Source: Cercophora sp. LCS_1
Taxonomy: Eukaryota; Ascomycota; Sordariomycetes; Sordariales; Lasiosphaeriaceae
Assembly: GCA_036250225.1 (NCBI GenBank)
Contig: JAPZLL010000021.1
Span: 434,001 to 498,000, forward strand
Direction: 5' to 3'
DNA: 64,000 nt
The notes beneath the pieces are model-generated. The model saw only the letters and a list, made by a program, of their open reading frames with translations, was not told the origin of the DNA and ran no database searches. Both the position numbers and the translations under genes were made by a program. This document shows, in pieces, positions 43,915 to 55,442 of this stretch (within the stretch, counting starts at the first letter, position 1; each line of letters starts with the position of its first letter).

Positions 43915-46900
43915 ATGAGGATCAAACCCGCCGTGGCGAGAGCCGCCATCGCTATCTCATTATGTCCAACAGCCCTAGCACTCCCCAACGCCGATGCCAA
44001 CCTGTTAGCGAGAGCTGAGTGCAAGCCATACAAAATCCAGTCGGGCGATACTTGTTCCATTATTGCCGAAACACGTTGCAACAAGGTCAAACTTGACGAC
44101 TTGTACAAGTACAATCCCGGACTCAAGGAGAAATGCGGCAACTTGCAGGTGAGATGATGCCATATCGATATCCACTTGTTCCAACTGACGCGTCTAGGTT
44201 GGCACCTACGTCTGCTGCACATCCGGCACCATGCCCGACATGGACCCCCCAGGCAACGCAGACGGCACATGCAAGTACATCCGCGTCAACGACGGTGACT
44301 CGTGCTGGTCCGTCGCCAAGGAGCGGTGTCTGATCGAGCCGGAGCAACTCTACAAGTTCAACGGCGGGTCGGACGCGTTCTGTCCCAAGCTGGCCAAGGG
44401 GAAAGCCCTGTGCTGCACCAAGGGGAAGATGCCTGACTTGAAACCAAAGAAGAATGCCGATGGGTCTTGTGTCTGGGCTGCGGTTGGACAGGGGCAGGGG
44501 TGTGGTCCGATTGCGGCTGCTAATGATCTTGAAGTTGAAGACCTGCAGAAGCTCAATGGTATGTTCTACCAACTCTTGTGAGGACGAAAGCTAACAGAAT
44601 GAAGTCGGCAAAACATGGGGCTGGCAGGGGTGTGACAGACTCAAGCCCAACCAACGCGTCTGCGTCAGCGACGGGACCCCTCCGTTTCCCGCGTCGATTC
44701 CCAACATCCAATGTGGACCGCAGGTTGAGGGCACACAACCGGCGACCAACGGTACCAAGGTTGCTGATCTCAATCCGTGTCCTCTCAATGCGTGAGTAGT
44801 GCCTCATCCCCGTCCCAGCCCAACGGCCGATGACCCGTTCGTTGCGCTGACAATACCAAAGATGCTGCAGCGCCCACGGCTACTGCGGAACAACGCCCGA
44901 ATTCTGCACCGACACAACCGTCGACAAAACCCCAGGCACGCACAAGAACAACACCAACGGCTGCATCTCCAACTGCGGCCTCGACATCGTCAACAACAAG
45001 ACCCCTCCGTCGTCGTTCGCCAAAATCGGCTATTTCGAGAGCTGGAACCCCTACACCCGGCCGTGTCTGAACATGGACGTCAACGACATCCCCAAGCTGG
45101 ACGGGGGATACACCCACATCCACTTTGCCTTTGCCAACCTCACCGAGGACTTTATGCCGTCAGGTACGTCTCCCATCGCTTTGTCCCCATCTCTCCTTGT
45201 CACTCCCCGCCGTCGTTGGGCCGTCGCCCTTTATCCTAGACAGAGTAGGTATGGAGTACTGACAGCCAACAGTCTCGGGCGTCCAGGACCAATGGGACAA
45301 ATTCGTCAAGCTCCGCAACATCAAGCGCATCGTCGCCTTTGGCGGGTGGGCCTTTTCCAACGAGCCAGGGACAAACCACATCATCCGACGCGGCGTGCAG
45401 CCCGCCAACCGGGCCAAGTTCGCGCAGAACGTGATCGATTTCGTCAAAGGGGCCGGCATCGACGGTGTCGATTTCGACTGGGAGTATCCCGGCGCTACGG
45501 ACATCGACGGCTCGGATCCGGGCACGCCCGAGGATGGACCAAACTATCAGAAGTTCATAGCCATGGTCAAGAGCGGGCTGGGGAGCGACAAGTCAGTGTC
45601 GTTTGCCGCGCCTGCGTCGTTTTGGTACCTGAAGAATTTCCCGATCAAGCAGATGGCGACGATTGCGGATTATGTGGTTTATATGACGTATGATTTGCAT
45701 GGTGAGTTCCAACCTGAGGGATTGGCTTTGCAGGCCGGCGGGCGTCTGTGGAACGGATGGCTGACGGGATATTTGTGATACAGGTCAGTGGGATGTCGGT
45801 AATAAGTGGGCCGTGTAAGTCCACCCTCGGCGGTCTCCGACTACTTTATAAGGAAAAGACGCTAGCTAACAAACTACTAGGGAAGGCTGCGAAGGCGGCA
45901 ACTGTCTCCGCTCCCACGTCAACCGCACCGAGACAATGTACTCCCTCGCCATGGTGACCAAAGCCGGTGTCCCCGCCAACAAGATCATGGTCGGCGTCAG
46001 CAGCTACGGGCGAAGCTTCAAGATGGCCAAGTCCAACTGCAAGGGTCCGACGTGCACCTTTCTTGGTGAACGAAACAAGTCCCCGGCTATGGAGGGCGAA
46101 TGCACCAAGACGCCGGGCTACCTCGCCGACTCGGAGATCCGCCAGACGCTCAAAACGTATGAACTGGGTTTCTTCGGCGGTGAATACGAGTCGACGTACG
46201 ACAAAGCCTCCGACTCGGATATCCTCATCTACGACAAGGATGAATGGGTCGCTTGGATGGACGTCGAGACCAAGAAGCGGCGGATTGCAGAGTACAAGGG
46301 GTTGAACTTTGCCGGGACGAGTGATTGGGCGATCGATCTGCAGAAGGACTTTGACTATGACGCCCACAATAACGACACGGAGCAGGTTGGAGATGTCGAC
46401 TTGCCCCCGGCGAGGGAGTGTGTCATCGCCAAGAAGTATGATGGCCTTGAGGCTCTCGCGAACGACGCCGAGGGCAAAGACGAATGGTGTGTTGCCGCCA
46501 AGGCGGTCCAAATTCTCCGAGGGATGCTGGATAGTTCCTTTGACGGATACGACGATGCGGCCTCGGGCTACGACGGGTTGTTCCCGACGTACGAAAAGTA
46601 CATCAAGGACACCTTGCAGGACAGCATCACCAAGTGGCTTTGGAACGACGACAAGTCCAAGGCAGGATACCCGTACTACAAGTGCTTTGGCGATCGGGGG
46701 ACCATCTTCTCCAAGAGGGAGAACGCAAAGGAGTATGCGTGCAATGATCTGCCCCAGAAGAATGGCGATGACTGGACCTTTGTGAGCGTCCCCTTCGGGT
46801 TGCAGGAAGAATTTTGGCTGACTTACATAAACGCAGTGGTTCGAAAGGCAAGACAAGGAGGGCTGGGAGAAGTCGTTGCTAGCCGCCGGTATCGATCCCG

Positions 46901-47604
46901 AGTGGATCGAGGAAAAGACGTACGAAGATACCGACGGCATCGACGATTGTCCCAATCCCGACGTCGGCTGCATCACCACCAACACCAAGATCTATTATTA
47001 TCCGACGAAAAAGGACAAGATCGAGATTCCCGACCCGAGAGACGTTGTCCTCGCAGCCAAGAACAACTTGACCAACGTCCAAAACGAGTTTGACCGGGTC
47101 TATATCGAGCTGGCTTTCGGGACGTTCGACGGATCCCCCGCCGATGCCGTCGATGTGCTGTCAGTCCCGGTCTCGATGCTCAAGGACGCTATCGCGTCAA
47201 TGAAGGAAGTCAAGGAATTGGCAAAGAAGATCAATGATGAAAATAGGAAGAACCTGATCCTCAAGATTCTCGAGGGTGTGCTGTTCATCATTCCCTTTGT
47301 TGGTGGACTTGTGGGCGGCCTTGGAAGAGCTGGCGCCCAGATTGCGCGGTTCCTGACCGCTCTCGATCTTGCCGGAAATGCCGGTTTGGGCATCTACAAC
47401 ATGGTTGAGAACCCGGAGATGGCGCCAGTTGCGATCCTTGGGATGATCCTGGGGAGTCTGGGAGCTCCGAGCGGCACTCTCTACAGGAAGCTCGGAACCG
47501 CGAAGAGGGACATGACGCCCGAGATGAAGGCAAATATGGGGAACGCTTTCAAGGACATCAATCCCAAGATTGAAAAGATAACAGGGACCATGTGTAAACG
47601 GTAG
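43915..47604 (+). CDS. LysM-CBM18-GH18 killer-toxin-type chitinase with C-terminal hydrophobic region, 1,070 aa
   Basis: Eight exons: 43915-44148, 44198-44558, 44605-44791, 44862-45163, 45273-45701, 45784-45814, 45881-46781, 46837-47604; the sum of 3,213 nt stays in frame. Signal peptide (RAAIAISLCPTALA). LysM-type modules: YKIQSGDTCSIIAETRCNKV, YIRVNDGDSCWSVAKERC and WAAVGQGQGCGPIAAANDLE, the last ending KTWGWQGC. Then a chitin-binding CBM18 (CPLNACCSAHGYCGTTPEFC). The GH18 domain starts GYFESWNPY and has the catalytic DGVDFDWEYPGA (Glu is the acid), YVVYMTYDLHGQWD and GVSSYGRSF. The last ~250 residues hold hydrophobic helices (LEGVLFIIPFVGGLVGG, AILGMILGSLG). This is subgroup-C chitinase architecture, related to zymocin alpha/beta. 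Likely secreted and acting on chitin of other fungi or of its own wall. Confidence 0.93.
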
Positions 47605-47667
47605 TCGTAGGAAAAGGGTGATTGACGCCAGAGGCGTTGTTAGCGCTATAAATGGACATGTTTGCCA

Positions 47668-49324
47668 TCACTCCGTCCCCGGCGCGAACCTTGACGCCGC
47701 TCCAAACAGTACTTCGAGAGGAAAAGCATAGTAAAAGCCAAATATACTCTTTGCGTCCTCAAACTCGCCCTCGATCAACTGCACCAGTGCATGCATCTGG
47801 TTCTGGTTCTGCAGCATCGAATAGAGAATCCCAATCGGGGCCGGCGTGACGACCGTCTTGCGGCCGCGGATCGTGGGTAAGGACCGGACGATGCACGCGA
47901 GTGCGACCAAAGCCTCGGCCGCCGCTTCACTCGATTGCTGTCGTTGTTTCTCCTGTTGTTGTTGTTGCTGGTGTGACCCCCGTGGCGGTGCTGTCGACAT
48001 CATCTGCGCCGCCGCCGCCTCCATCTGCATCAGGTAGACTACCGCGGCGTTGTAATACAAAATATCGAGCGCTAGTGGCGGCGAGTCGAATTCCAAGCCG
48101 GGAGGGACCCCAGCTGCGAGCCAGACCCTTCGCACAGAGCCATTATGAGCGCCATCCCAATCACGTCGCCACGCCCGCAGGGCAGATGAGACCGCGGCAA
48201 GCCGTGCCAGACAGCCATCCAGATTGGCGTCGTCTCTAGCAAGGTCCTGTGCGATCCCAGGCAGGTCGAGGAATAGGTCCATGAGGCGATCTTCAAAGGA
48301 TTTGGGTTCGTGTTCCCAGGGAATGGTTTTCCACGACTCGTCTTGTAAGAAACTGCGTGTTCGTCTGTACACGTTGTGGCAAAGCTGGCGGCGGTTGATA
48401 AGACGTCAGTCTTGTCCCTTCAGACTAATGTAGGTAGATATCAATGGGGCAGACGAGCGGAAAGCGCTGAACTCACCAGAAGAGCTCGACACGATCGAAA
48501 CATCTGCAGCAGACCTGGTCCTTGGAAGAATTCGGGTCCGCAGTGTTGTAGGATGGACTCGATACCAAGATGATGGGACAACCTCTCGCTGACTTTTTTG
48601 TCCACGATAAACTAATACGAGGGTTAACAGACAGCGACAATCCGGGGGCGAGGGCGGGAGTGGAGTGGAGTGGGGGCTCACCTCATACATGTCCAGCAAC
48701 ATCAAGGTAACCGTAAGACGGGCTAGTTCGGACTTGTCGGACGCCCCGATCAAAGACTTGACTTCGTGCAGCACCTGGCCGTACAGCCGACCGGCTCTGT
48801 CGCATAAGGCCGTGTCGCCACGCTTCATGCCCGCATACCCGTACACAATCGCCTGCAGACAAGCCTTGTTGACGGCTGGAGCATCGTCGGTTGCGGCCGC
48901 GAGCATTGTGTGCTGCCAAAAGGGGGCCCAGCCGTAGGTTTCGAAGAAGTAGGCCGATGCAATCTCATGCTGGAAAGCACCCAGATCGAGTTCAGGCGGA
49001 ATCGATATTGGAACCCGTACTGAGGCTGACGGCCCCAACCGCCCGGCAGATGTCGATATCCTTGTAAGCCGCTTCGTCCCATTGTCGCCAGGCTGGATGC
49101 CCATGATCTGCATACGCAGCTGAGTGTCATATCCGCCGCAGTGGTGGCCGGAGCTAAGACACCGTCCGCATTTTGGGCGTGTTTTGTCTGCGAGATAACA
49201 CAAATATGTTAGTATACCTGCCCTGGGGTGGAGGGGCGGAGGGGTGGGAGGACGAATCGGTACCGCATTTGACCCGTCTTCGCCGACACGTCTCGCAATA
49301 CCCGCTTGTTGGTTGGCGTCCCAT
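47668..49324 (-). CDS. Zn2Cys6 fungal transcription factor, 472 aa
   Basis: Four exons on the reverse strand: 49324-49264, 49187-48682, 48611-48477 and 48384-47668 (1,419 nt). The binuclear cluster is split by intron 1: exon 1 ends CETCRRRRVKC and exon 2 starts DKTRPKCGRCLSSGHHCGGY, giving C-x2-C-x6-C-x6-C-x2-C-x6-C. A middle homology region follows, with YFFETYGWAPFWQHTML, YGYAGMKRGD and LTVTLMLLDMYE. A Gln-rich stretch (HQQQQQQEKQRQQ) lies near the C terminus. The start MGRQPTSGYCETC places the cluster at the N terminus, as usual. It converges with the chitinase gene (63 nt between stops), so a local regulatory role is possible but unproven. No transmembrane or kinase motifs. Confidence 0.9.
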
Positions 49325-49909
49325 TTCCAATCAGATCAGCATCGAAAACCCCCCATGAAAATTCCCTTCTTCTGTGCATGTAAGGGTTCAACAAGACTGC
49401 GACAGGAACTTCCGGAGCCTTGGGAGAAAAAATGCCAGAAGAAAAGGCACAAAAAGCACAACGAAAGGCATTTGTAAGCGCTCTGCCGAATCAGGAAAGT
49501 TTGGTCGAGGTGCAGATCCTGGATCGACCAATGGGATGTAGAAGGGGTGGGGGCTGCGTCACTCTGATGTGGGATCATCCCGACCTTTTCTTCCGAATCC
49601 TGATCTGGGAACTTTGGTCGAGGTGCAGTACTTCCTTAGTCGACTTTTTGGTGGCACACCATCATTTACGGTTATCACAAGGATATGTTGGAGCGGCTGT
49701 CATTTGTAATGATGATGGGCTGAGAAATCATGGGACGTGTGTAAGGTAGTTAGGCCGATTTGACGGATAGGTATAAAGACGCCAACACCGACAAGGTATC
49801 GGTGCCATCAAATGCAGCATCAAGGTTCAACAACATCAACTCAAACGCTTTCTTCACCTCCTCTCCACAGTCTCAACGTATCCACTTCTTCACTCGGAAT
49901 AAAACAACG
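49325..49909. other. Divergent intergenic region
   Basis: Between the regulator gene (leftward) and the SDR gene (rightward). Contains the SDR TATA box at 49772 and repeated TTTGGTCGAGGTGCAG-like copies at about 49500 and 49613. Confidence 0.5.
49772..49778 (+). promoter_or_regulatory. TATA box for the SDR gene
   Basis: TATAAAG 138 nt before ATG 49910, followed by a CA/CT-rich leader with CAAC elements. Confidence 0.55.
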
Positions 49910-51022
49910 ATGGAGAGCCTCCCAGCCGACCATTTCCTCACGAGGTACCGCAACAAACGATAGTCCACCCCGGCCGTGCTGACGGGTCAAAGCCTCCAGT
50001 TCACTCGAAATGTTTATCAGGATGTTTACCCATCCATCGACCCTACCAAGCCCGAGCTTTCCCTGGCCGGCAAGGTCGTCATCATCACGGGCGCCAGTCG
50101 CGGCATCGGAGCCATGGTATGTTCACAAGCCTCCCTTTATCTCCCATCTGTGTCACTCGCCTGATAGGGACAGGGCATTGTTCCAGCTTTTGCAAAGGCC
50201 GGGCCCAAGGCCATGGTTCTGGTAGCCACCAATGCCGAGAAGCTCGCCGCCGTCGAAGCCAGCATCAAGGAGATCAACCCGGAAATCCAGACGCTCTCGG
50301 TAGCCGCCGACATTTCCGATATCGATTCGGTGGCCAACCTATTCGCCAAGATCAAGAAGAATTTGGACCATGCCGACATCCTCGTCAATAATGCTGCCCT
50401 CGCCACCGGCGGCGGCAACATCCATGAGGAAGATCCCGAGAAGTGGTGGAGAAATTTTGTCAGTCTTGCATCCCCTTTCACACCTTCCCCACCGATGGTC
50501 AATGTGCAAGGCATGTATTTGGAGCACTGACTGACGCGAAATTATCCGGTAAATCAGGAGGTCAACACCAAGGGCGCCTTTCTCGTCGCCAAAAGCTTCA
50601 TTAGCGCCCTCCCTGACCCGACCTCCACCCCTGCCACTATCATCAACCTCGCCACGGCCGCCGCCTGGCTCGTGCTGCCCTCCATGTCGGGCTACAGCAT
50701 CAGCAAGCTGGCGGGCATGCAACTGGTCTCGCACTTGGCTGCCGCATACCCGAACATCACGGTCGTCGGCTTGCACCCCGGACTTGTCGAGACGGATGCG
50801 CTGATGGAAGAATTCAAGAAATTTGATCTGGACTCGCCAGCCCTAACCGGCGGGCTGGCCGTCTGGCTGGCGGCGCGTGAGGAGGCCAAATTCTTGAGTG
50901 GACGCACGATTGCGTCGAATTGGAGCGTTGATGATCTTGTGCTGCGCAAGAATGAGATTGTCGAGGGCGATTTGTTGCGGGTGAATTATGTGCCCAAGTT
51001 GGGTAGGGACCAATTGGACTAA
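49910..51022 (+). CDS. Short-chain dehydrogenase/reductase, 302 aa
   Basis: Four exons: 49910-49944, 49993-50116, 50174-50458 and 50558-51022 (909 nt). Introns begin GTACCG, GTATGT and GTCAGT; the third donor is weaker but leads to an in-frame join (WWRNF to EVNTKGAFLV). SDR signatures: cofactor-binding KVVIITGASRGIGA, ADILVNNAALATGG (NNAG-like), the catalytic YSISK with the preceding Ser in SMSGYS, and GLHPGLVETD. The Asn in VAADISDID-type spacing and the absence of a basic residue after the glycine motif do not settle NAD versus NADP. Soluble, cytosolic. The substrate is unknown; related fungal SDRs act in secondary metabolism or detoxification. The gene is intact and has a TATA box. Confidence 0.92.
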
Positions 51023-51500
51023 GTCAGTATGTTGATGAAGTGAGGTGGCTTGGTTCAAGTCCAACTGTTGCGGGCAGAGCTGTGACTTTGGATGATCTAC
51101 CACCGTACAGTCTGTGCTCCAAAAAAAAAAAAAAAAAAAAAAAAAAAAACACTTATCCTGGATAAACTAAGGCTTTCTGTACCCTAGGGCCGATCCAAGT
51201 CCATGTGACGTCTCCCCCTTTGGGTTGGCAATGGGACGGTACGGAGAGACTTTGAGCGTTGTCGAGGAGGAGGATCCTGTTTGGTGCATAGTGGGGCGAC
51301 CTCGCTCCTTTGCCAAGGCCACAGCGACGTTGGGAACGCCGCTGATTGGAGTATGAGTCACTTTTCACCGCCTTCGCAAGCGCGCATCTCGTCCGCGCAA
51401 TTTATGGAACTAACCACTGTACAGAATCGCAAATCGCCCTGTTATCCTTTCAAGTTGCCCGTCGAATCGAAAGCAAAGTGCGCAGATACAATCTCCCTCA
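51023..51500. other. Intergenic with 29-A run
   Basis: A run of 29 A at 51121-51149 lies 99 nt after the SDR stop. No element with target-site duplication is seen, so it is treated as a microsatellite. Confidence 0.5.
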
Positions 51501-52496
51501 ATGGACCGAGTCCTGAACACGTACGAGCTCCTCGAGCGCATCCTGGCCCACGTCGACAACATCTGCGACATCATCAGGTCGCGACTCGTTTGCCACAGAT
51601 GGAAGACGGTGATTGACGAGTCTCCTACTGTTCAACTAGCATGCTGGTATCGAGCGCAACCGGCACCAGCGACGCCTAGGAAGAACGACCAAGGTCAGTC
51701 AGTCGACGACAGGGCCAAAAAGCCGGCGTGGAGGCTGAACCCCGTGTTCAATGCTCTCGGACTCCACATCACCACCGAAGATCCCAGAGGTACTGGCACG
51801 GAAGAGGAGAACGTCAACTTCGACATGCGGAAGCGCATCTACGATAAGCCGGGATCATGGGAAAGCATGCTCGCCACACAACCGCCAACGCAGCTGATTG
51901 AAGTCGCTTGCTGGGGCGAAAAGGGCGACAACATGTTCTACCTCGTCGAGTCCCTCCACGGACCGATTCTCGTTGGCGACGTCATGGCTGTACTGGCGGA
52001 ATGTCAGCACCGCCGGGACGCAGGGATGGGCCCCTGGGCAGGCGCCCGGCAGGAGACTGGGCAACTGTACCCGGTGACGGGACAAGAATGCGCGTACGAG
52101 GACTGGTCGCACGTCATCCGCGCGATGCCCGCGGACGTGCATGTCAACGTCGCTGTATTGCAGGCCTGGAGTTCTGGCATAGTTCCTGGCTTCTCGCTGC
52201 GGCGGCTGCGCCAAGATGATGGCACCGTTAAAGATTAGAGGAAGGATGGAAGAAGCCCGCCACTTTACGAAATGATCGTTCACGAGATGAAGATTGGGGA
52301 GTTCAGGTACAGATGGCAGTGGGCCTATCATCGCGGCTTCGCCGGGCCACCACTGTGCAAGGAGGGGAAGTACAAGGCAAACTTGCTTGCGGTGAGAAGT
52401 CATGAGGACGAGGAGGGATATTTGGACGACTTTAAGGACTTTTATCAACTCATGTCGGAGGCTCACCGAGGAATCACAGCTCTGGTCGTGAGATAA
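51501..52496 (+). pseudogene. F-box-like protein gene with in-frame TAG, otherwise open
   Basis: The frame opens at ATG 51501 with an F-box-like N terminus (NTYELLERILAHVDNICDII, RSRLVCHRWKTVIDESP), the segment that binds Skp1 in SCF ubiquitin ligases. It continues through LGLHITTEDPRG, GSWESMLATQPPT and YPVTGQECAYEDWSHVIRA to TAG at 52236-52238. The same frame then stays open for 85 more codons with protein-like content (PPLYEMIVHEMKIGEFRYRW, EGYLDDFKDFYQLMSEAHRG) and ends in TAA at 52494-52496. No intron removes the TAG. It may be a 245-aa protein, a nonsense allele, or a gene whose UAG is changed to UGG (Trp) by A-to-I mRNA editing. The interpretation after the stop is inference from frame continuity. 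Confidence 0.7.
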
Positions 52497-52598
52497 GCCG
52501 CCTGCATGCGGTCTGGCGGCGCGCAGCTCAGCTCCCGTCACCCCGCTTCTTCAGCTGCGTCAGGCATCAATCTGCAACGTTTGATCGCAACAACAACC

Positions 52599-54643
52599 AT
52601 GGATCCACGCCTCTGCTCCATCTGCCGCATCGTGTTCGAAGATCCAGAGCACGCTCAGATACGTGACCCTAACAGACCAGGACATCTCCGACATGACTAC
52701 TTCGCCTCGGGCGTGCATCACAAGTCGGCCAAGAGCTTTTGGGGTGCAGTCGACTGCCAATGCCCGATATGTGTCACCCTGTTCCTCAACTACTCCACCT
52801 CCGCCGCCCTTCCACTGGATGATCCCACGGCGAATGGGTACACGACATACAACATCGACTATGGCTGCGGCGATCCATCCTCCAAGCCGCCCAAGTTGCC
52901 CCGATTCTCGATCAACTTCTTCGTTGGGAAAATGAACTTTGGGCCTTCAGCACCGCCCTACCTGAAACTCCTCAGCCTCCATCCAAGTGATGCCACTAGT
53001 ATGTTCCCAGCTTATGGGCCGAACGTAGGCTGACCACCTCAGAAACACTCGCCCCCACTTCAACAACCACCGACCTCCATCACATCAAGGACTGGGTCCA
53101 AGACTGCATCTCCTCCCACCCGACATGCCGTCCACCAAAAGCCCAATCCTTCCATTACCCAACCCGTCTCCTCCGTGTCAGCCAACCAGGCGATGCCTCC
53201 ATCCAACTCATCGAAACAGCAACCACGCCCCTAAATGGCCCCTACAACGTCCTCTCCTACCGCTGGGGCACTTCCCAACCAACCACCCTCCTCAAATCTA
53301 CCCTCACCTCTTTCCTCACCTCTATCCCGCTTTCCACCCTCCCCCAAACCCTCATCGACGCAGTCACCGTCACCCGCGCCATGTCCGTTTCCTACCTCTG
53401 GATCGACGCCCTCTGCATAATCCAAGACTCACCCTCCGACTGGGCCCACGAAGCAACAACCATGGCCTCCGTCTACGGCAACGCCCACTGTTCCCTCGCA
53501 GCTTCACACAATACCGATTCCACCGGCGGTCTCTTCCCTCGGCGTCTTGGGAGTGGTAAAGGTCGTCCAATCACCATCATCTTCCCATCCAATTGTGAAT
53601 GGGACATTCCATTCCATGAAATGCAGCTGGTGGAGCACAATTTCTGGAATAATCGCGTTGAAGATGCACCTCTCAACACACGCGGCTGGGTTGTCCAGGA
53701 GCGGATCCTAGCGCCACGGACGGTGCATTTTGGGTTTGATCAGGCTTTGTTCGAGTGTAGAGCTGCGAGAAAGAGTATGACGAGGTTCGATCTGGGGATT
53801 GAGCAGCGGCATCGACGGTTGATTTTACCGTCCAAAGATATGGGGAAGGAGGAGTTGACGAGGTATTGGAGTGCGGTGGTGCAGTTTTATACTGGGAGGG
53901 AGTTGTCTTTTGTCGGGGATAGGGCGGTTGCGATTGCGGGGATTGCGAGGGCGGTGCAAGGTGGCGGGAGGTATGTTGCTGGGTTGTGGGAGGGGGACTT
54001 GGAGAGGTGGCTGTTTTGGGAGGGTGAGGGGACTACCAAGGGGAAGGGGACCGGCGACAGGAAGGGGAGCGGAGGATACAGAGCGCCGTCTTGGTCTTGG
54101 CTTTCGGTGGATGGGCGCGTTTTCTATGATACGGATCTGATCCAGGGGTTCAGATATTTGAGAACGGGAATCCATGCGAGGGTTGTGAGGTGGAGAATCG
54201 TTACAGCGGATGGGTCAGGGTTTGGCGAGATCAAGGCAGGGTTGTTGGAGTTGAGGGGCGTGTTATGGGTTGCATATCTTGAGAAGAAGGGCAAGGAAGT
54301 TGAAGCTAAGCTCAGGGGGCATGAACTGACTGGAACAGGACTAGGAGAGTGGGTTTTGAAGGGAGACCTCTCATGGTCTTGGGACATGGAGATCAGTGAT
54401 GCGATGGCGAAGAGGAGCGAGGGCGAGAGTGGGAACGTATTTGTGTTGCCTGTTCTGGAAATGACGCCGACCAAGGACTCAGAGGACGCTTGCTTGTACG
54501 CCTTGGCGATCGAGAGGGTCGATGTTGGCGGCCGCAGCGACGTTTACCGGAGGGTTGGGATCTTGACGGTCTTTGGAACGACCCGAGTGGCGCCGAAGGA
54601 CGAAGGACTGGACGTCAAGAAGACGCTTGTGAAATTAGTCTAG
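52599..54643 (+). CDS. HET-domain (heterokaryon incompatibility) protein, 666 aa
   Basis: Two exons, 52599-52998 and 53043-54643 (2,001 nt), intron 44 nt (GTATGT ... CCTCAG). The N terminus is a Cys-containing module (CSICRIVFEDPEH, CQCPICVTLF). The HET domain follows: YNVLSYRWGTSQPTTL, LPQTLIDAVTVTRAMSV, SYLWIDALCIIQDSPSDW and YGNAHCSLAASHNTDSTGGL, then NTRGWVVQERILAPRTVHFG and the conserved C-terminal AIAGIARAVQ and RAPSWSWLSVDG. The length is normal for this subtype. HET proteins mediate non-self recognition and programmed cell death after hyphal fusion. It is intact, unlike the HET/ankyrin gene at 31.2 kb. No signal peptide, cytosolic. No partner gene is recognisable next to it; the F-box-like locus lies directly upstream. 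Confidence 0.92.
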
Positions 54644-55442
54644 GCTTCAACTCTCGCAGAAATAGCTCATCTCTCTTGGACGAGTCTTCCATCATCGTCA
54701 CTCTTGGTATTCGAGTCGGTCGACATCACACCTGCCGATGTCAGCGATCGGAAGAATCGAGCATCGTCTCCCCACATAGCCTCACGTCCATCCGGCTCTC
54801 CTAGGCAAGTAGGGCCAAAACTGGATACAATTTCCCCTCCATCAGCAAATCGAGTTCACATATCCTACGTGGCGTGGCAAGTGACGGTTCGTGTCACACT
54901 CGGCATTGGCAGGCAACTCCTCACTCAACTGCAACTGGCTGACGAATTCGCCGGCGTGTGATGGAAGCACAGTAGTGCACGACGTCCAATCACACACCCC
55001 TTCACTCCCGGGGCTGCACGTCTGCATCGAGCACCCGACCATTTTGAGCGCCCGTTCTGGCCAAGTTTTCCAGCGGGCCCGGCCGGCCAATGGTTTCGGG
55101 ACGGCGTGCGGCAGCTAGGCCCGGTCCGTCAATGCAGGGGTGCCAATGACAACTGCTGCGGGGGCCACTTGCCATGAACGGGCTTAAGTGAGGGGTGGTG
55201 GAGTCTGGCCCCCCCATGTTTGTTGACGCAACGCTCCGAGCGACGCCGAGTCGATAGACAGGTCGTGGAGCTGATGGTCGGATGTCGGGTAGATGTTTGC
55301 AGGGGGAAGAAAAAGCGGTCTCCAACCTCCCGGGTCTCTCCAGGGGACTCTCGGGTTCATGTATAAAACATGTCCGATCAGCTCCTTCCCTGACATCTCG
55401 ACGCTCTCTCATCCCATTCATCCACCCATTGCACCTTCCAAA
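54644..55442. other. Intergenic
   Basis: Promoter of the epoxide hydrolase, with its TATA box at 55362. Nothing else recognised. Confidence 0.5.
55362..55368 (+). promoter_or_regulatory. TATA box for the epoxide hydrolase gene
   Basis: TATAAAA 81 nt upstream of ATG 55443, a canonical position. Confidence 0.65.

Noticed and set aside
45846..46988. 380-codon frame antisense to the chitinase
   Set aside because: Overlaps GH18 and C-terminal exons with clear motifs on the other strand; no own motif.
51121..51149. Poly-A tail of a retrotransposed gene copy
   Set aside because: The SDR gene before it has introns, and no target-site duplication is seen.
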